A DNA stretch of 32,306 bases from Bdellovibrionales bacterium (GTDB taxonomy: Bacteria; Bdellovibrionota; Bdellovibrionia; Bdellovibrionales; UBA1609), in NCBI GenBank assembly GCA_020630675.1, contig JAHDIR010000031.1, positions 1 to 32,306 on the forward strand, given 5' to 3'. A program made the position numbers and the translations under genes. The notes beneath the pieces were generated by a model, which was not told the DNA's origin, ran no database searches, and saw only the letters and a program-made list of their open reading frames with translations. Below are positions 1-8,055 of the stretch, in pieces; position 1 is the stretch's first letter, and each line of letters starts with the position of its first letter.

Positions 1-425
1 TGTAATTCAGATGAAATTTGTTCTTCAATAATAGATTCAATATCTTTTTGCGAGTAAAGGCGGCCTTTACCTACACCTGGGCAAAAGCTTTCAACTTCTT
101 GGCTCCAAACTTTTGCATCCATAGATTCCGGCCAAAAGGGCCAAGTTTTACATTGAATGGGGCGAGCTTCGTAAATTGAACATTTCTTTTTATTTAAAAA
201 AACACAATCTGGTGATTTTCCTGACTTTAAAAAGTAAGTGTTGCGGCCTTGTTTCTTGCAGTATTTTTTTGTGAAACTTTCTAAATCTAAGTTTAACTGT
301 CGAGCCATTCTTTCTCTATCGTCTCCGGTTAAATAAACATAACCATACTGACCACGGGATGAACAACATTTTCCTGAGCCTTGACATTGAAAGCGAAGCC
401 CTTGTGAGTACCATTTATCTTTCAT
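1..425 (-). CDS. YkgJ-family Cys-cluster (zinc/iron-chelating) protein, C-terminus cut off by window edge
   Basis: I translated this from the ATG at 425; it stays open to base 1, giving 141 residues plus a partial codon. Cysteines are spaced as in the UPF0153/YkgJ family: an N-terminal F-x-C-x-G-x(3)-CC cluster (Cys14, Cys20, Cys21), then CxxY-x-x-RPxxCxxWPFW (roughly residues 80-96) and a later FCPG. Family members are small cytoplasmic proteins thought to bind a metal through the Cys cluster; their biochemical role is poorly known. The start has only a weak Shine-Dalgarno (AGG about 12 bases upstream), and that AGG lies in the 3' arm of a hairpin (434-461). It follows the di-haem gene pair on the same strand, with an 82-base gap. 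Family is clear, function is not. Confidence 0.82.
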   Translation of the reverse strand, partial: MKDKWYSQGLRFQCQGSGKCCSSRGQYGYVYLTGDDRERMARQLNLDLESFTKKYCKKQGRNTYFLKSGKSPDCVFLNKKKCSIYEARPIQCKTWPFWPESMDAKVWSQEVESFCPGVGKGRLYSQKDIESIIEEQISSEL

Positions 426-433
426 ATTTATAA

Positions 434-461
434 ATTGCCTACACTGTATAGACAGGGCAAT
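434..461. other. Inverted repeat between the di-haem gene and the ykgJ-like gene
   Basis: Outer arms ATTGCC (434-439) and GGCAAT (456-461) enclose a second hairpin, CTGT-ATAG-ACAG (444-455). On the minus strand it lies after the stop of the di-haem gene and just before the ATG of the ykgJ-like gene, with the only SD-like AGG in its 3' arm. It has no proper U-tract, so it is a poor terminator. It could fold over the ribosome site or mark RNA processing; that is inference. Confidence 0.4.
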
Positions 462-507
462 TAAAAAATGATGGAAAACAAGATCAGAGACTTTGCGTTA
501 GGTTTTT

Positions 508-1914
508 CTACCGATCTTTAAAACTGGTGTCTAAAAGACCCTCTCTCAGGAAGTCTAATAAATCACTTTTTTCTTGGTCGGTTAAGCCAAGCCCCTCTCT
601 CATTGACGGCACATCAATTTGTTGAATTCTTTCCTGGTTACGAGCTGGGTCGCGATCCACAGTTAATACTTCTTCGTAATGCTCTTGATACTGACTAGGT
701 ATAACATAGTTTTCAAGGCTTTCAGAGACATTATTTTTATGATCAATGACTGCTTCAAGATTATCAAAAGCTCCATTGTGCATATAAGGAGCAGAAAGTT
801 TTATATTTCTTAACCCTGGAGTTTTAAATTTGTAACGATCTTCTGCACGTTTACTAAATTCCTCACGGCCTAGATCATCTTGAAAAGGCTCAAACCCTAG
901 TTGTGGTACGGCCACACTAAAGAAACCATCATTGGTCATACGAGGGCCAGAATGACAAACATTACATTTACCCTTGGTATAAAATACCTTCATTCCTTGT
1001 TTTTGAGAGGTCGTTAAAGCATTTAGATCTCCATCGAGGTATTTATCAAAAGGAGTTGCGTTGGCTTTAAACTGTAACTTTAAAAAAGCTCTAACAGCTC
1101 TAGAGATATGCCCAGGGTTTATATCTTCGAGTTCAATATCTGGGTAGGCATTAGAAAAAAATAGGCGGTAGTGCTCATGAGCAAGAAGGTCACGTTTTAA
1201 AATTTCATCCCAAATGGCGGGTGTGTTAGGAAGGCTAGAAAGATCATTATTAAGTCCAAAGAACTCCTCAGGGGTTATCAGTGGAAAAAGTGGTTGAATA
1301 TCAAAAGCATTTTCAAAAGTATCTGCAATGTCTGCTCGGTCAGGGTTGGGGCCGGAAATCTCAAGAACAGGAGAGGAAGGAAAACCAAGAATAAATTGAA
1401 GTCGGCCGTCCCATAAAGCCAAGTTCATACCTTCTCGCCCTTTATTAAATATAACCGGAGAATGACGGCGCATAGGTTTACTTTTGCCATTCACCTGTCG
1501 ACGGTGAGGGAAGTCTCCGATTCCTCCCGAGCCAATTGGAAAGGGGAGACCGTCACCTGTACCTAATTCATTTTGATGGCAGGTGGTGCAGGAAACATCA
1601 TTAAGCCCACTCATTCCTGTGTCATTAAAAAGTGCTTCTCCTAGCAAGACTAATGCAGAAGATTCCGGCTTTGGGTCGCTCAATGAAGTGAGTTTATAAC
1701 GATTAATAAGATCCACAAGCTCTTGGTCGATTGCCGTTTGCGGATTATAAATAACTGGAGGCCCCAAAGATATGGGGTGATCAATATCTACTTTATCCAA
1801 ACCGATTTGGCTGGCTTGGTAATCACTACAATTTGTAAAAGAAAATTGAACCACAAAAAGGACTGATAAAAATAAAGTAGTAATGAGTAGTCTTGACCAA
1901 TATTTAATATTCAT
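508..1914 (-). CDS. Di-haem cytochrome c peroxidase/MauG-family lipoprotein (paralog 2)
   Basis: 468 residues from the ATG at 1914. Two CxxCH haem c sites are present, CTTCH at 109-113 and CNVCH at 317-321, with the late family motif PGLRNIKLSAPYMHNG near 366-381. Proteins of this fold are periplasmic bacterial cytochrome c peroxidases (H2O2 to water) or MauG-like oxidases; the sequence cannot tell these apart. The N-terminus is a hydrophobic export signal ending in FTNC (Cys29), an atypical lipobox with Asn at -1. I start at 1914 rather than 1941 because the longer form only adds a charged MSPSGRDKK stretch ahead of the signal peptide and overlaps the upstream gene by 23 bases; from 1914 the gap to the upstream stop is 4 bases. 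It is a clear paralog of the next gene, forming a two-gene operon. Confidence 0.9.
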   Translation of the reverse strand: MNIKYWSRLLITTLFLSVLFVVQFSFTNCSDYQASQIGLDKVDIDHPISLGPPVIYNPQTAIDQELVDLINRYKLTSLSDPKPESSALVLLGEALFNDTGMSGLNDVSCTTCHQNELGTGDGLPFPIGSGGIGDFPHRRQVNGKSKPMRRHSPVIFNKGREGMNLALWDGRLQFILGFPSSPVLEISGPNPDRADIADTFENAFDIQPLFPLITPEEFFGLNNDLSSLPNTPAIWDEILKRDLLAHEHYRLFFSNAYPDIELEDINPGHISRAVRAFLKLQFKANATPFDKYLDGDLNALTTSQKQGMKVFYTKGKCNVCHSGPRMTNDGFFSVAVPQLGFEPFQDDLGREEFSKRAEDRYKFKTPGLRNIKLSAPYMHNGAFDNLEAVIDHKNNVSESLENYVIPSQYQEHYEEVLTVDRDPARNQERIQQIDVPSMREGLGLTDQEKSDLLDFLREGLLDTSFKDR

Positions 1915-1918
1915 TTTT

Positions 1919-3250
1919 TTATCTCTGCCTGAAGGACTCATCGGTGAGCCCGTTACGTAAAAATTCCACTAAATCTTCTTTTTGTTGGGAGCTTAATCCC
2001 AGTCCATTTCTTAATCGAGGGTCAAATATAGCGTTTAGTCTTAAGCTGTTTCTGGCTGAACTTGTGTCATGAATAATTGTTGCATCATAATGTCGTTGAT
2101 AACTGGAAGGGATTTGATAGTTGCTTAGGCTTCTTGGGATGTCATTATAGTGTTCAACAAGAGCCTCTAAATTTTCCAGAGCACCGTTATGCATAAAGGG
2201 AGCAGATAGCCCGACATTACGCAAACCAGGGATTTTAAATTTGTATCTGTCGTTAGGGTTGTTGGTCACCTCTTCTCGGCCCAGGTCATCAAAAAATGGA
2301 GAAAAACCAATCTGAGGAACTCCTGAACTGGCAAATTGATTATTTGTCATGGCTGTTCCTGAGTGACAAGAGTTACAAGCTCCTTGAGTATAAAAAACCT
2401 TCATCCCTCTTTTTTGTGCATCAGTAAGGGCGGAGGTATCACCTGCGATATATCGATCAAAGGGAGAATTGTTAGCTAAAAATTTAGCTTTCATAAAGGC
2501 CCCCATGGCTCGTCCAATATGTCCCGGGTTAAGGTTTGCTGAAGAAGTCGTAGGAAAAGCACGACTAAAAAGTTGAACATAACTGGGCTGGTTTAAAAGA
2601 CGTCGAGTTAAAATTTCTTCCCAAATATCTTCTTCGCTGTTTAAGTTTGCCAGTGAATTATTTGTTCCTAAAAGCTCTCTGGGGCTTAATAAGGGGAAAA
2701 GAGGTTGAATATCAAAAACATTTGTAAATAAGCTAGTTATATCAGAGCGAGAAGGGTTGGAACCAGAGATGGAGGCCACAGGAGATGAGGGAATACCACT
2801 GATAAAACCTAGGCGACCATCCCAGACAGCATGGGGTTGCTCAGGGCGAACTAAATTAAATAAACTGGGTGAGTGACGACCTACGGGTAAGCTTCTTCCA
2901 TTGACTTGTCTTCGATTGGGGAATGTACCTATAGCTCCTGTTCCTAAAGCGAAAGCCAGGCCATCACCGCTGCCTGCAACATCACTGTGGCAAGTTGCGC
3001 ATGAAGTGTCTCTGGGGCCACTTAAGGCAACGTCGTTAAATAAAGCTTTACCCAAGGCAATCAGGTCCGGTGAGTCTTGTGGTGGTAATTGTAATGGCCT
3101 TAAATTGTTAACGGCCATAAGAGAGTTGAGCTCTCCATCAGTGGGCGTGATAACAACTGTTCGGCGACCACCCCCTCCACAGTTTGTGAAAGAAAACCCG
3201 ATCAGTCCAACCAAAGAAACAATAAAAGATACCAAAAGTACATTTTTCAT
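1919..3250 (-). CDS. Di-haem cytochrome c peroxidase/MauG-family lipoprotein (paralog 1)
   Basis: 443 residues. Haem c sites CATCH (84-88) and CNSCH (292-296) are 208 residues apart, the same spacing as in the downstream paralog. Shared blocks include RRQVNG, SP(V)IFN/SPSLFN, WDGRL, DIQPLFPL, INPGH/LNPGH, DDLGREE, PGLRN and AP(Y/F)MHNG. The signal peptide ends in FSFTNC (Cys24) followed by a Gly/Arg-rich linker, so the protein is probably a lipid-anchored periplasmic di-haem enzyme. The likely role is peroxide reduction or another MauG-type oxidation at the envelope, fed by electrons from small c-type cytochromes or quinol; no partner gene is visible. It is the first gene of the pair, with a candidate promoter at 3301-3331. 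The ATG at 3250 sits directly before the signal peptide. Confidence 0.92.
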   Translation of the reverse strand: MKNVLLVSFIVSLVGLIGFSFTNCGGGGRRTVVITPTDGELNSLMAVNNLRPLQLPPQDSPDLIALGKALFNDVALSGPRDTSCATCHSDVAGSGDGLAFALGTGAIGTFPNRRQVNGRSLPVGRHSPSLFNLVRPEQPHAVWDGRLGFISGIPSSPVASISGSNPSRSDITSLFTNVFDIQPLFPLLSPRELLGTNNSLANLNSEEDIWEEILTRRLLNQPSYVQLFSRAFPTTSSANLNPGHIGRAMGAFMKAKFLANNSPFDRYIAGDTSALTDAQKRGMKVFYTQGACNSCHSGTAMTNNQFASSGVPQIGFSPFFDDLGREEVTNNPNDRYKFKIPGLRNVGLSAPFMHNGALENLEALVEHYNDIPRSLSNYQIPSSYQRHYDATIIHDTSSARNSLRLNAIFDPRLRNGLGLSSQQKEDLVEFLRNGLTDESFRQR

Positions 3251-3300
3251 AAATAACCAATCAAGTTTATAAATTTATGTTAGCCAAGGCTCATCGGAGA

Positions 3301-3331
3301 ATTATATGCAATTCCAATAAAACCTTGTCTT
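3301..3331 (-). promoter_or_regulatory. Candidate promoter for the di-haem pair
   Basis: On the minus strand there is a perfect -10 TATAAT (3301-3306) preceded after 19 bases by AAGACA (3326-3331; 4 of 6 to TTGACA), and a TG near the -15 position. The start codon is about 50 bases downstream. The -10 is strong; the spacing is slightly long. Confidence 0.42.
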
Positions 3332-3362
3332 TATCTTAAGGTCGATCGGTAAAAATAGAGGT

Positions 3363-3389
3363 TCAACTTGAGGAAAGGTCTCAAGTTGA
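3363..3389 (-). terminator. Rho-independent-like hairpin after the ureohydrolase gene
   Basis: A perfect 10-bp stem TCAACTTGAG/CTCAAGTTGA with a 7-base loop lies 35 bases after the ureohydrolase stop. On the minus strand it is followed by a short T-rich run (ATTTTTA). It separates the yqaA-like/ureohydrolase pair from the di-haem pair. On the plus strand it is also followed by ATTTTTG, but no plus-strand gene ends here. Confidence 0.6.
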
Positions 3390-3424
3390 TACATTTTTGT
3401 TAGGTAAATTTGAGTTAGTAAGAA

Positions 3425-4435
3425 TTAAGGGTTAGGAAAAAGTGTTTTGTATAGCAAGAATAAAATTCTTGAGCCGACATTGCCGTCCCACTCATCTTTG
3501 GTCTGTAAATTAGGACTCACTTCACACAAATCAAAACCAATCACCTTTTGATGCTGAGATAATTTTTCTAATAAAAACTGGGCTTCAGAAAAATTAAGAC
3601 CACCAGGTACAGGTGTTCCCGTGTTAGGGCATAAAACTGGGTCGAGGCCATCTATATCAAAAGAAATATAGGTGGGATTTTTTAGTTGATTTAAAATTTG
3701 ATCACATATTTTTAACCATGGGGTTCCAGAAAGTTTTTGTTGTTGAATAAAGTGGTCAGTAAAACTGCAAACTCCATTTTGACTTTCAACCAGCTCCATT
3801 TCTTCTTGGCAATAATCACGAATACCAACTGATACTAAATTTTCAGGTCTATTTTCAAGTTGTAATACATTATACATAATGGAAGCATGAGAGTGTTTAA
3901 ACCCTTGATAAGATTTTCTTAAGTCGAGGTGGGCATCGATATGTAAAACATCATAATTTTCATAATTTTCGCTAAGGGCTTTTATTAAGCCTAAAGGGCT
4001 TGAATGATCGCCGCCAACAATAGCTACTTTTTTTTCTTTGGCAAGATGAGCTTGGCACTCGTTATAAATAAAAGAAACCATATTTTCGCAAGCTTGATTC
4101 ACATCAGTTAGGAGTTTTTGGTTTTCAGGGTCGAGCTGACAGTGACTTTCTAAGTATTTAATAATTTTCTGAGCTTTCTTTTTATTAAGATTATTTTTTT
4201 CTTTTAACTCAGGGTTTTCAGGGCAAAAATAAATGGGATGTTTTTCAATGCTGAAGGATTTGTCGTAAGTATATAAATCGAGCTGAGGGCTGGCTTGAAG
4301 TATAGCCGAAGGCCCACAAGAAGAGCCCGCACCATATGAGACAGTGACTTCCCAAGGAACTGGGACAAGAGCTAAGGCGCAGTCTTGCCATTTAGTTTCG
4401 TAGCCGAATAAAAAAGAAGAAGAGTTGTTATTCAT
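3425..4435 (-). CDS. speB: Ureohydrolase (arginase/agmatinase family), probably agmatinase
   Basis: 336 residues, somewhat longer than the usual ~300. The binuclear manganese site is complete: GGDHS (His144), DAHLD (Asp167, His169, Asp171) and SFDIDGLDP (Asp260, Asp262), plus a later FDLCEVSP with Glu305. The VPWEVTVSYGAG block near residue 26 is typical of the family. It hydrolyses a guanidino group to urea; agmatinase (agmatine to putrescine plus urea) is favoured because a biosynthetic arginine decarboxylase (SpeA) lies at 11486-13375. The family also contains arginases and formimidoylglutamases, which I cannot exclude. A charged insert (about residues 72-130) explains the extra length. 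The ATG is 3 bases after the stop of the upstream membrane-protein gene, so the two are co-transcribed and probably coupled. Confidence 0.85.
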   Translation of the reverse strand: MNNNSSSFLFGYETKWQDCALALVPVPWEVTVSYGAGSSCGPSAILQASPQLDLYTYDKSFSIEKHPIYFCPENPELKEKNNLNKKKAQKIIKYLESHCQLDPENQKLLTDVNQACENMVSFIYNECQAHLAKEKKVAIVGGDHSSPLGLIKALSENYENYDVLHIDAHLDLRKSYQGFKHSHASIMYNVLQLENRPENLVSVGIRDYCQEEMELVESQNGVCSFTDHFIQQQKLSGTPWLKICDQILNQLKNPTYISFDIDGLDPVLCPNTGTPVPGGLNFSEAQFLLEKLSQHQKVIGFDLCEVSPNLQTKDEWDGNVGSRILFLLYKTLFPNP

Positions 4436-4438
4436 AAT

Positions 4439-5032
4439 TTATCTCACTTTTAAAAAAAAGAAAAATAACACACAAGTAATCATTAAGACTAAAAATATTT
4501 TTTCTAGGTATTTATCGATGAAGTTTTTAATTGTGGGGCCATAAAAATAAATTAAACCTCCCACTAGAAAAAAACGCAACCCTCTGCCCATAATAGAGCC
4601 AAAAATAAAGGGCCAAAAAGAAACTTTTGCGACACCAGCGGTGACAGTAAAAACTTTGAAAGGAAGAAAAGTAAATCCTGCCAAGAACATAGCACTGAAA
4701 GTGTTATCTTGAAACATAGAGGTGGCTTTAACCATAGCCGGATGGGTTCCTAAATAATTCATAACTAAATCTACAAATTGAAAGCCAACAAAGTATCCTG
4801 CTGCTGCTCCTAGAACAGAAGCCGTACAGCCAATGGCGGCATAGTGTAGGGACTTTTTGTGCTTAGAAGTGCATAACGCCATTAATAAGGGGTCGACAGG
4901 AATAGGAAAAAAAATAGATTCGATAAAAGCAATAAATGTATAGGCCTGAACACCCTTGGGGTGAGAGGCCCATTTCAATGTCCATTCATAGAGCTTTCTT
5001 GGCCAAGTGAGTATTTGTGCAAACTGATTCAT
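4439..5032 (-). CDS. YqaA/DedA-type (VTT domain) inner-membrane protein
   Basis: 197 residues with about five hydrophobic segments. DedA-superfamily signatures are visible: an acidic residue before a proline-rich re-entrant stretch (FIESIFFPIPVDPLL, near 37-51), then FTFLPFKVFTVTAGV (about 118-132) and GR-x-LRFF (about 149-154). DedA/YqaA proteins sit in the inner membrane; some act as lipid flippases or affect membrane potential, but this subgroup's substrate is unknown. An ideal AAGGA lies 5 bases ahead of the ATG. It is the first gene of the pair with the ureohydrolase. The pairing gives no clear functional link, though putrescine metabolism and membrane transport could be connected. Confidence 0.83.
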   Translation of the reverse strand: MNQFAQILTWPRKLYEWTLKWASHPKGVQAYTFIAFIESIFFPIPVDPLLMALCTSKHKKSLHYAAIGCTASVLGAAAGYFVGFQFVDLVMNYLGTHPAMVKATSMFQDNTFSAMFLAGFTFLPFKVFTVTAGVAKVSFWPFIFGSIMGRGLRFFLVGGLIYFYGPTIKNFIDKYLEKIFLVLMITCVLFFFFLKVR

Positions 5033-5210
5033 GGGTTCCTTTTATGGGTTAGATCTTAAATTATAATGAAAAGAAGAAAAACCCTAGCTGTGTGTTTTGC
5101 TACAAACGGCTGATATTAGAAAAATGAGTTCCTTGTGGCTATAATTTATAAAAAAATCAATAGTTACAAATGTTTAAGTCCCAACTTTTGTTGTGGCATT
5201 TTTACTGACG

Positions 5211-5229
5211 CAGGGCCATATTGACCCTG
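5211..5229. promoter_or_regulatory. 19-bp imperfect palindrome, possible operator upstream of yejA
   Basis: CAGGGCCATATTGACCCTG is symmetric at 7 of 8 paired positions around a 3-base centre (CAGGG.CA tat TG.CCCTG). The size and symmetry are those of a dimeric repressor site. It lies 133 bases before the yejA start and downstream of the candidate plus-strand -10. No regulator gene is nearby, so the role is inferred. Confidence 0.35.
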
Positions 5230-5284
5230 AAAACTTATAACGAGACAGAGCTATTTCTTGAAAAAATCTAATGCTTATAAGATG

Positions 5285-5306
5285 TTAGTACCACTTTGAG
5301 TGCTAA
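5285..5306 (+). other. Bulged hairpin in the yejA leader
   Basis: TTAG/CTAA and CACT/AGTG stack into an 8-bp stem interrupted by a 3-base bulge (TAC) on the 5' side and closed by a TTG loop. It ends 55 bases before the yejA ATG. There is no U-tract, so it is not a terminator; it may stabilise the mRNA or be a protein-binding element. Confidence 0.3.
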
Positions 5307-5361
5307 GCTTATGAGTTTAAATCTTTGACGAAAGTCATTGTCATTAAAAGAGAGGGATACA

Positions 5362-7005
5362 ATGAAAAAGAGTTTTAAATTATTCTTAATGTTTACTTTT
5401 ATAGCACCAGCTGTCTTGATGGCTTCTCCTGTAAAGATGTCGAGCTCATTGGTTCCCATCGGCAACCCTAAGGCTATAAAAGGTGGAACATTTTATAGAG
5501 CGTTTTTATCTGAGCCTCAAAAATTAAACCCAATCACCAGTACTGATGTATACGCTCGATATATTAAGCATTATGTGATGGACCGAGCTATGATCAGAAA
5601 CCCAGAAACTCACAAATACGACCCAGCCTTGGCGGAGTCTATGACTGTGGCTGCTGACGGTATGTCTGTTGATATGAAAATCAGAACAGGAGCCAAATGG
5701 CATGATGGAAAGCCTGTAACGCCAGAAGATGTTAAGTTTAGTTTTGACTCAATAGTTAACGGCAAGTTCGCCACTGCCGCGCTGAAACCTTATTATGAAA
5801 ATATTGAATCAGCCACAGTTAAAGGTCAGTCTGTGATTTTTAAATTTAGAAAAAAATACTTTGGCAATGTGAACCAACTGGCAGATCTTTTTATTGTCCC
5901 AAGGCATTTTTATAAGGATCCGAAAAAGAAATTAAACAAAACCATGATGGGTTCAGGTGCTTATAAATTACATAAGTATAAAAAGGGAAAAAGTATTCAG
6001 TTAAAGAAAAATAAGGACTGGTGGGGTTGGACCGTTGGAAATTATAAAAACATTTTTAACCCTGATAAAGTTGTCATTCGTTTCGTAAAAGAAGACAGCG
6101 TTCAGCTAGAAATGCTTAAAAAAGGCCAGCTAGACCTCATCAATATGAGCTCTGAGTTTTATCATAAAAAAGCCGTGGGTAAACTTTGGGGCAAAAAAGT
6201 GCACAAGCATAAGGTCAAGCACTCAGGCCCAAAGAGCTACGGTTACATTGGTTGGAACTTAAAAAAAGACTTGTTTAAAGACCGTGACGTGAGAGTGGCC
6301 TTAGCTCATTCAATGAACCGTCGTTTAATGATTAAAAAGTTTCGATATGGAGCTTCTTTACCAGCAACAGGCCCATGGTTTAGGCAAAGCCCTTTTGCTT
6401 CTCAAAAAGTAAAGCCTTATGAATTTGACTTAAAGTTAGCTCGAAAACTGTTTAAAAAAGCTGGCTGGGCCGACAGTGATAAAGATGGTGTTTTGGATAA
6501 AGTGATTAAGGGCAAAAAAACTGACTTTAGATTTACTTTAATGTTTCCTTCAAAAGAAAGTGAAAAATACTTTACCGTATTTAAAGAAGATTTAAAAAAA
6601 GTGGGCGTTGATATGAAGCTCAAAGTTGTTGAGTGGAATAGTTTATTGAAATCTATGGATGAAAAAAAGTTTGATGCTGTTTCACTAGCTTGGGGTGGTG
6701 GAGATTTAGAAAACGATCCAAAACAAATTTGGCATACAGATAGTTCTAAAAATAAAGGTTCAAACTTCATTAGTTACAGTAACCCTAAAGTTGATAAAAT
6801 GATTGAGCAAGGGGGCGAAATTTTAGATTTTGATAAAAGGGCTAAGCTTTGGAAAAAAATCTATGAAACAATTGCTTACGATGCTCCTTACTTATTTTTA
6901 TTTAATGATGAGTACAATTTTTATGGGGTGACTGACCGAGTGGGTATGGAAAAACCTACTTATGGTTATGAAGTTGGACATTATTATTGGTGGCTTAAAA
7001 AGTAA
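5362..7005 (+). CDS. yejA: Periplasmic oligopeptide-binding protein (SBP family 5, YejA-like)
   Basis: 547 residues from the ATG at 5362, chosen over 5338 because AGAGAGGGA sits 5-6 bases upstream and the N-terminus then starts as a normal signal peptide (MKKSFKLF..., cleavage likely after LMA). There is no lipobox Cys, so the product is soluble in the periplasm. Family 5 signatures include GGTFYRAF near the mature N-terminus, R-x-GAKWHDGKPVTPEDVKFSFD (about 112-132), GSGAYKL and a DW(W)GW block. These proteins capture oligopeptides for an ABC importer; the YejA branch is linked to short peptides and microcin C-like compounds. The downstream yejB and yejE genes support this assignment. The mature protein is very Lys-rich. 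Confidence 0.88.
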   Translation: MKKSFKLFLMFTFIAPAVLMASPVKMSSSLVPIGNPKAIKGGTFYRAFLSEPQKLNPITSTDVYARYIKHYVMDRAMIRNPETHKYDPALAESMTVAADGMSVDMKIRTGAKWHDGKPVTPEDVKFSFDSIVNGKFATAALKPYYENIESATVKGQSVIFKFRKKYFGNVNQLADLFIVPRHFYKDPKKKLNKTMMGSGAYKLHKYKKGKSIQLKKNKDWWGWTVGNYKNIFNPDKVVIRFVKEDSVQLEMLKKGQLDLINMSSEFYHKKAVGKLWGKKVHKHKVKHSGPKSYGYIGWNLKKDLFKDRDVRVALAHSMNRRLMIKKFRYGASLPATGPWFRQSPFASQKVKPYEFDLKLARKLFKKAGWADSDKDGVLDKVIKGKKTDFRFTLMFPSKESEKYFTVFKEDLKKVGVDMKLKVVEWNSLLKSMDEKKFDAVSLAWGGGDLENDPKQIWHTDSSKNKGSNFISYSNPKVDKMIEQGGEILDFDKRAKLWKKIYETIAYDAPYLFLFNDEYNFYGVTDRVGMEKPTYGYEVGHYYWWLKK

Positions 7006-7030
7006 CTTTTTAAATTAGGGCTTATTTTTT

Positions 7031-8050
7031 ATGCTGATATACTGTTTACGTAGAATGTTGATGATGGTTCCAACTTTGTTTGGAATCACTTTAATATGTT
7101 TTGTAGTTATTAACTTGGCACCGGGTGGGCCGGTAGAACAAAAAATTCAAGAGCTTCGGTTTGGTGGAACTGCCAGTGGAGGTAATGACACCAACAATAT
7201 GGGTGTATCTGAAGAAGTGATTGAGGCTTTAAAAAAACAATATGGTTTTGATAAGCCAGTGCATGTTAGGTACTGGATATGGCTAAAAAATATCTCTCGC
7301 CTTGATTTTGGTGAGAGCTTTAGTGCTGAAGAGCCTGCCATTGATGTCATCACAAGTAAGTTTCCTGTTTCTTTGCAGTTTGGCGTTATTTCCTTACTTC
7401 TCACTTATCTTATTTGTATCCCACTAGGTATCTCAAAGGCAGTGAAAGATGACTCTACTTATGATCGTATATCCACAGCTGTCTTATTCGTTATGTATTC
7501 TGTTCCCGCTTTAATGTTAGCAATACTATTGATTACCTTTTTTGCTGGGGGTTCTTATTTTGATTGGTTTCCTTTAAGAGACATTATTTCTGATAATTAT
7601 GATGAATTATCTACTTTTGATAAAATTAAAGACCGTATTCATCACTTTATTTTGCCTATGATTTGCTACATGATTGGTAGCTTTACAGTTCTCACTATAC
7701 TTATGAAAAATTCATTACTAGATGAAATAAAACTCGACTATGTTCGTACGGCTCGAGCTAAAGGCTTATCTGAAAAAACGGTGATTTATAAACATGCCTT
7801 AAGAAATGCTTTAATTCCTATACTGACTGGATTAAGTGGTTTCTTGGCGGTGTTTTTATCAGGTTCTATTATTATTGAGCAAATTTTTAGTTTAGATGGA
7901 ATTGGTTTGTTGAGTTATCAAGCCACCCTAGACCGAGATTATAACGTGATCATGGGTTTAATATTTTTACAGTCTGTGGTTATGCTGGTTGGGCGTTTGC
8001 TCAGTGATTTAACTTATATGATCGTTGATCCAAGAATTGATTTTTCTTAA
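7031..8050 (+). CDS. yejB: Oligopeptide ABC transporter permease YejB
   Basis: 339 residues. It has the OppB/DppB-type N-terminus (LRRMLMMVPTLFGI, then APGGPVEQ), six predicted membrane segments, and the EAA loop DYVRTARAKGLSEKTVIYKHALRN near residues 236-259, which contacts the ATPase. The FAGGSYFDWFPLR stretch and the C-terminal DPRIDF are as I recall them in E. coli YejB, which separates it from OppB or DppB. It forms the inner-membrane channel together with YejE. It starts 25 bases after yejA; TAGGG lies about 10 bases upstream of the ATG. Confidence 0.9.
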   Translation: MLIYCLRRMLMMVPTLFGITLICFVVINLAPGGPVEQKIQELRFGGTASGGNDTNNMGVSEEVIEALKKQYGFDKPVHVRYWIWLKNISRLDFGESFSAEEPAIDVITSKFPVSLQFGVISLLLTYLICIPLGISKAVKDDSTYDRISTAVLFVMYSVPALMLAILLITFFAGGSYFDWFPLRDIISDNYDELSTFDKIKDRIHHFILPMICYMIGSFTVLTILMKNSLLDEIKLDYVRTARAKGLSEKTVIYKHALRNALIPILTGLSGFLAVFLSGSIIIEQIFSLDGIGLLSYQATLDRDYNVIMGLIFLQSVVMLVGRLLSDLTYMIVDPRIDFS

Positions 8051-8055
8051 GACAA

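Larger units (their letters stand above)
5033..5361. other. Divergent intergenic region between the yqaA-like gene and yejA
   Basis: A 329-base stretch without a credible gene. For the minus strand there is a perfect -10 TATAAT at 5060-5065 with no good -35, followed by AAAGGA before the yqaA-like ATG. For the plus strand TATAAT occurs at 5140-5145 (poor -35), which would leave a leader of about 200 bases before yejA. Within that leader are an operator-like dyad (5211-5229) and a bulged hairpin (5285-5306). AGAGAGGGA supplies the yejA ribosome site. Confidence 0.5.

Noticed and set aside
1915-1941. Longer start of the second di-haem gene at 1941
   Set aside because: It adds a charged stretch ahead of the signal peptide and overlaps the upstream gene; the ATG at 1914 begins the signal peptide.
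2901-3272. 123-codon plus-strand frame across the di-haem gene start
   Set aside because: It is antisense to haem-binding coding sequence, and the product has no domain or signal.
5268-5465. 65-codon minus-strand frame across the yejA start
   Set aside because: It overlaps the yejA ribosome site and signal peptide and has no ribosome site of its own.
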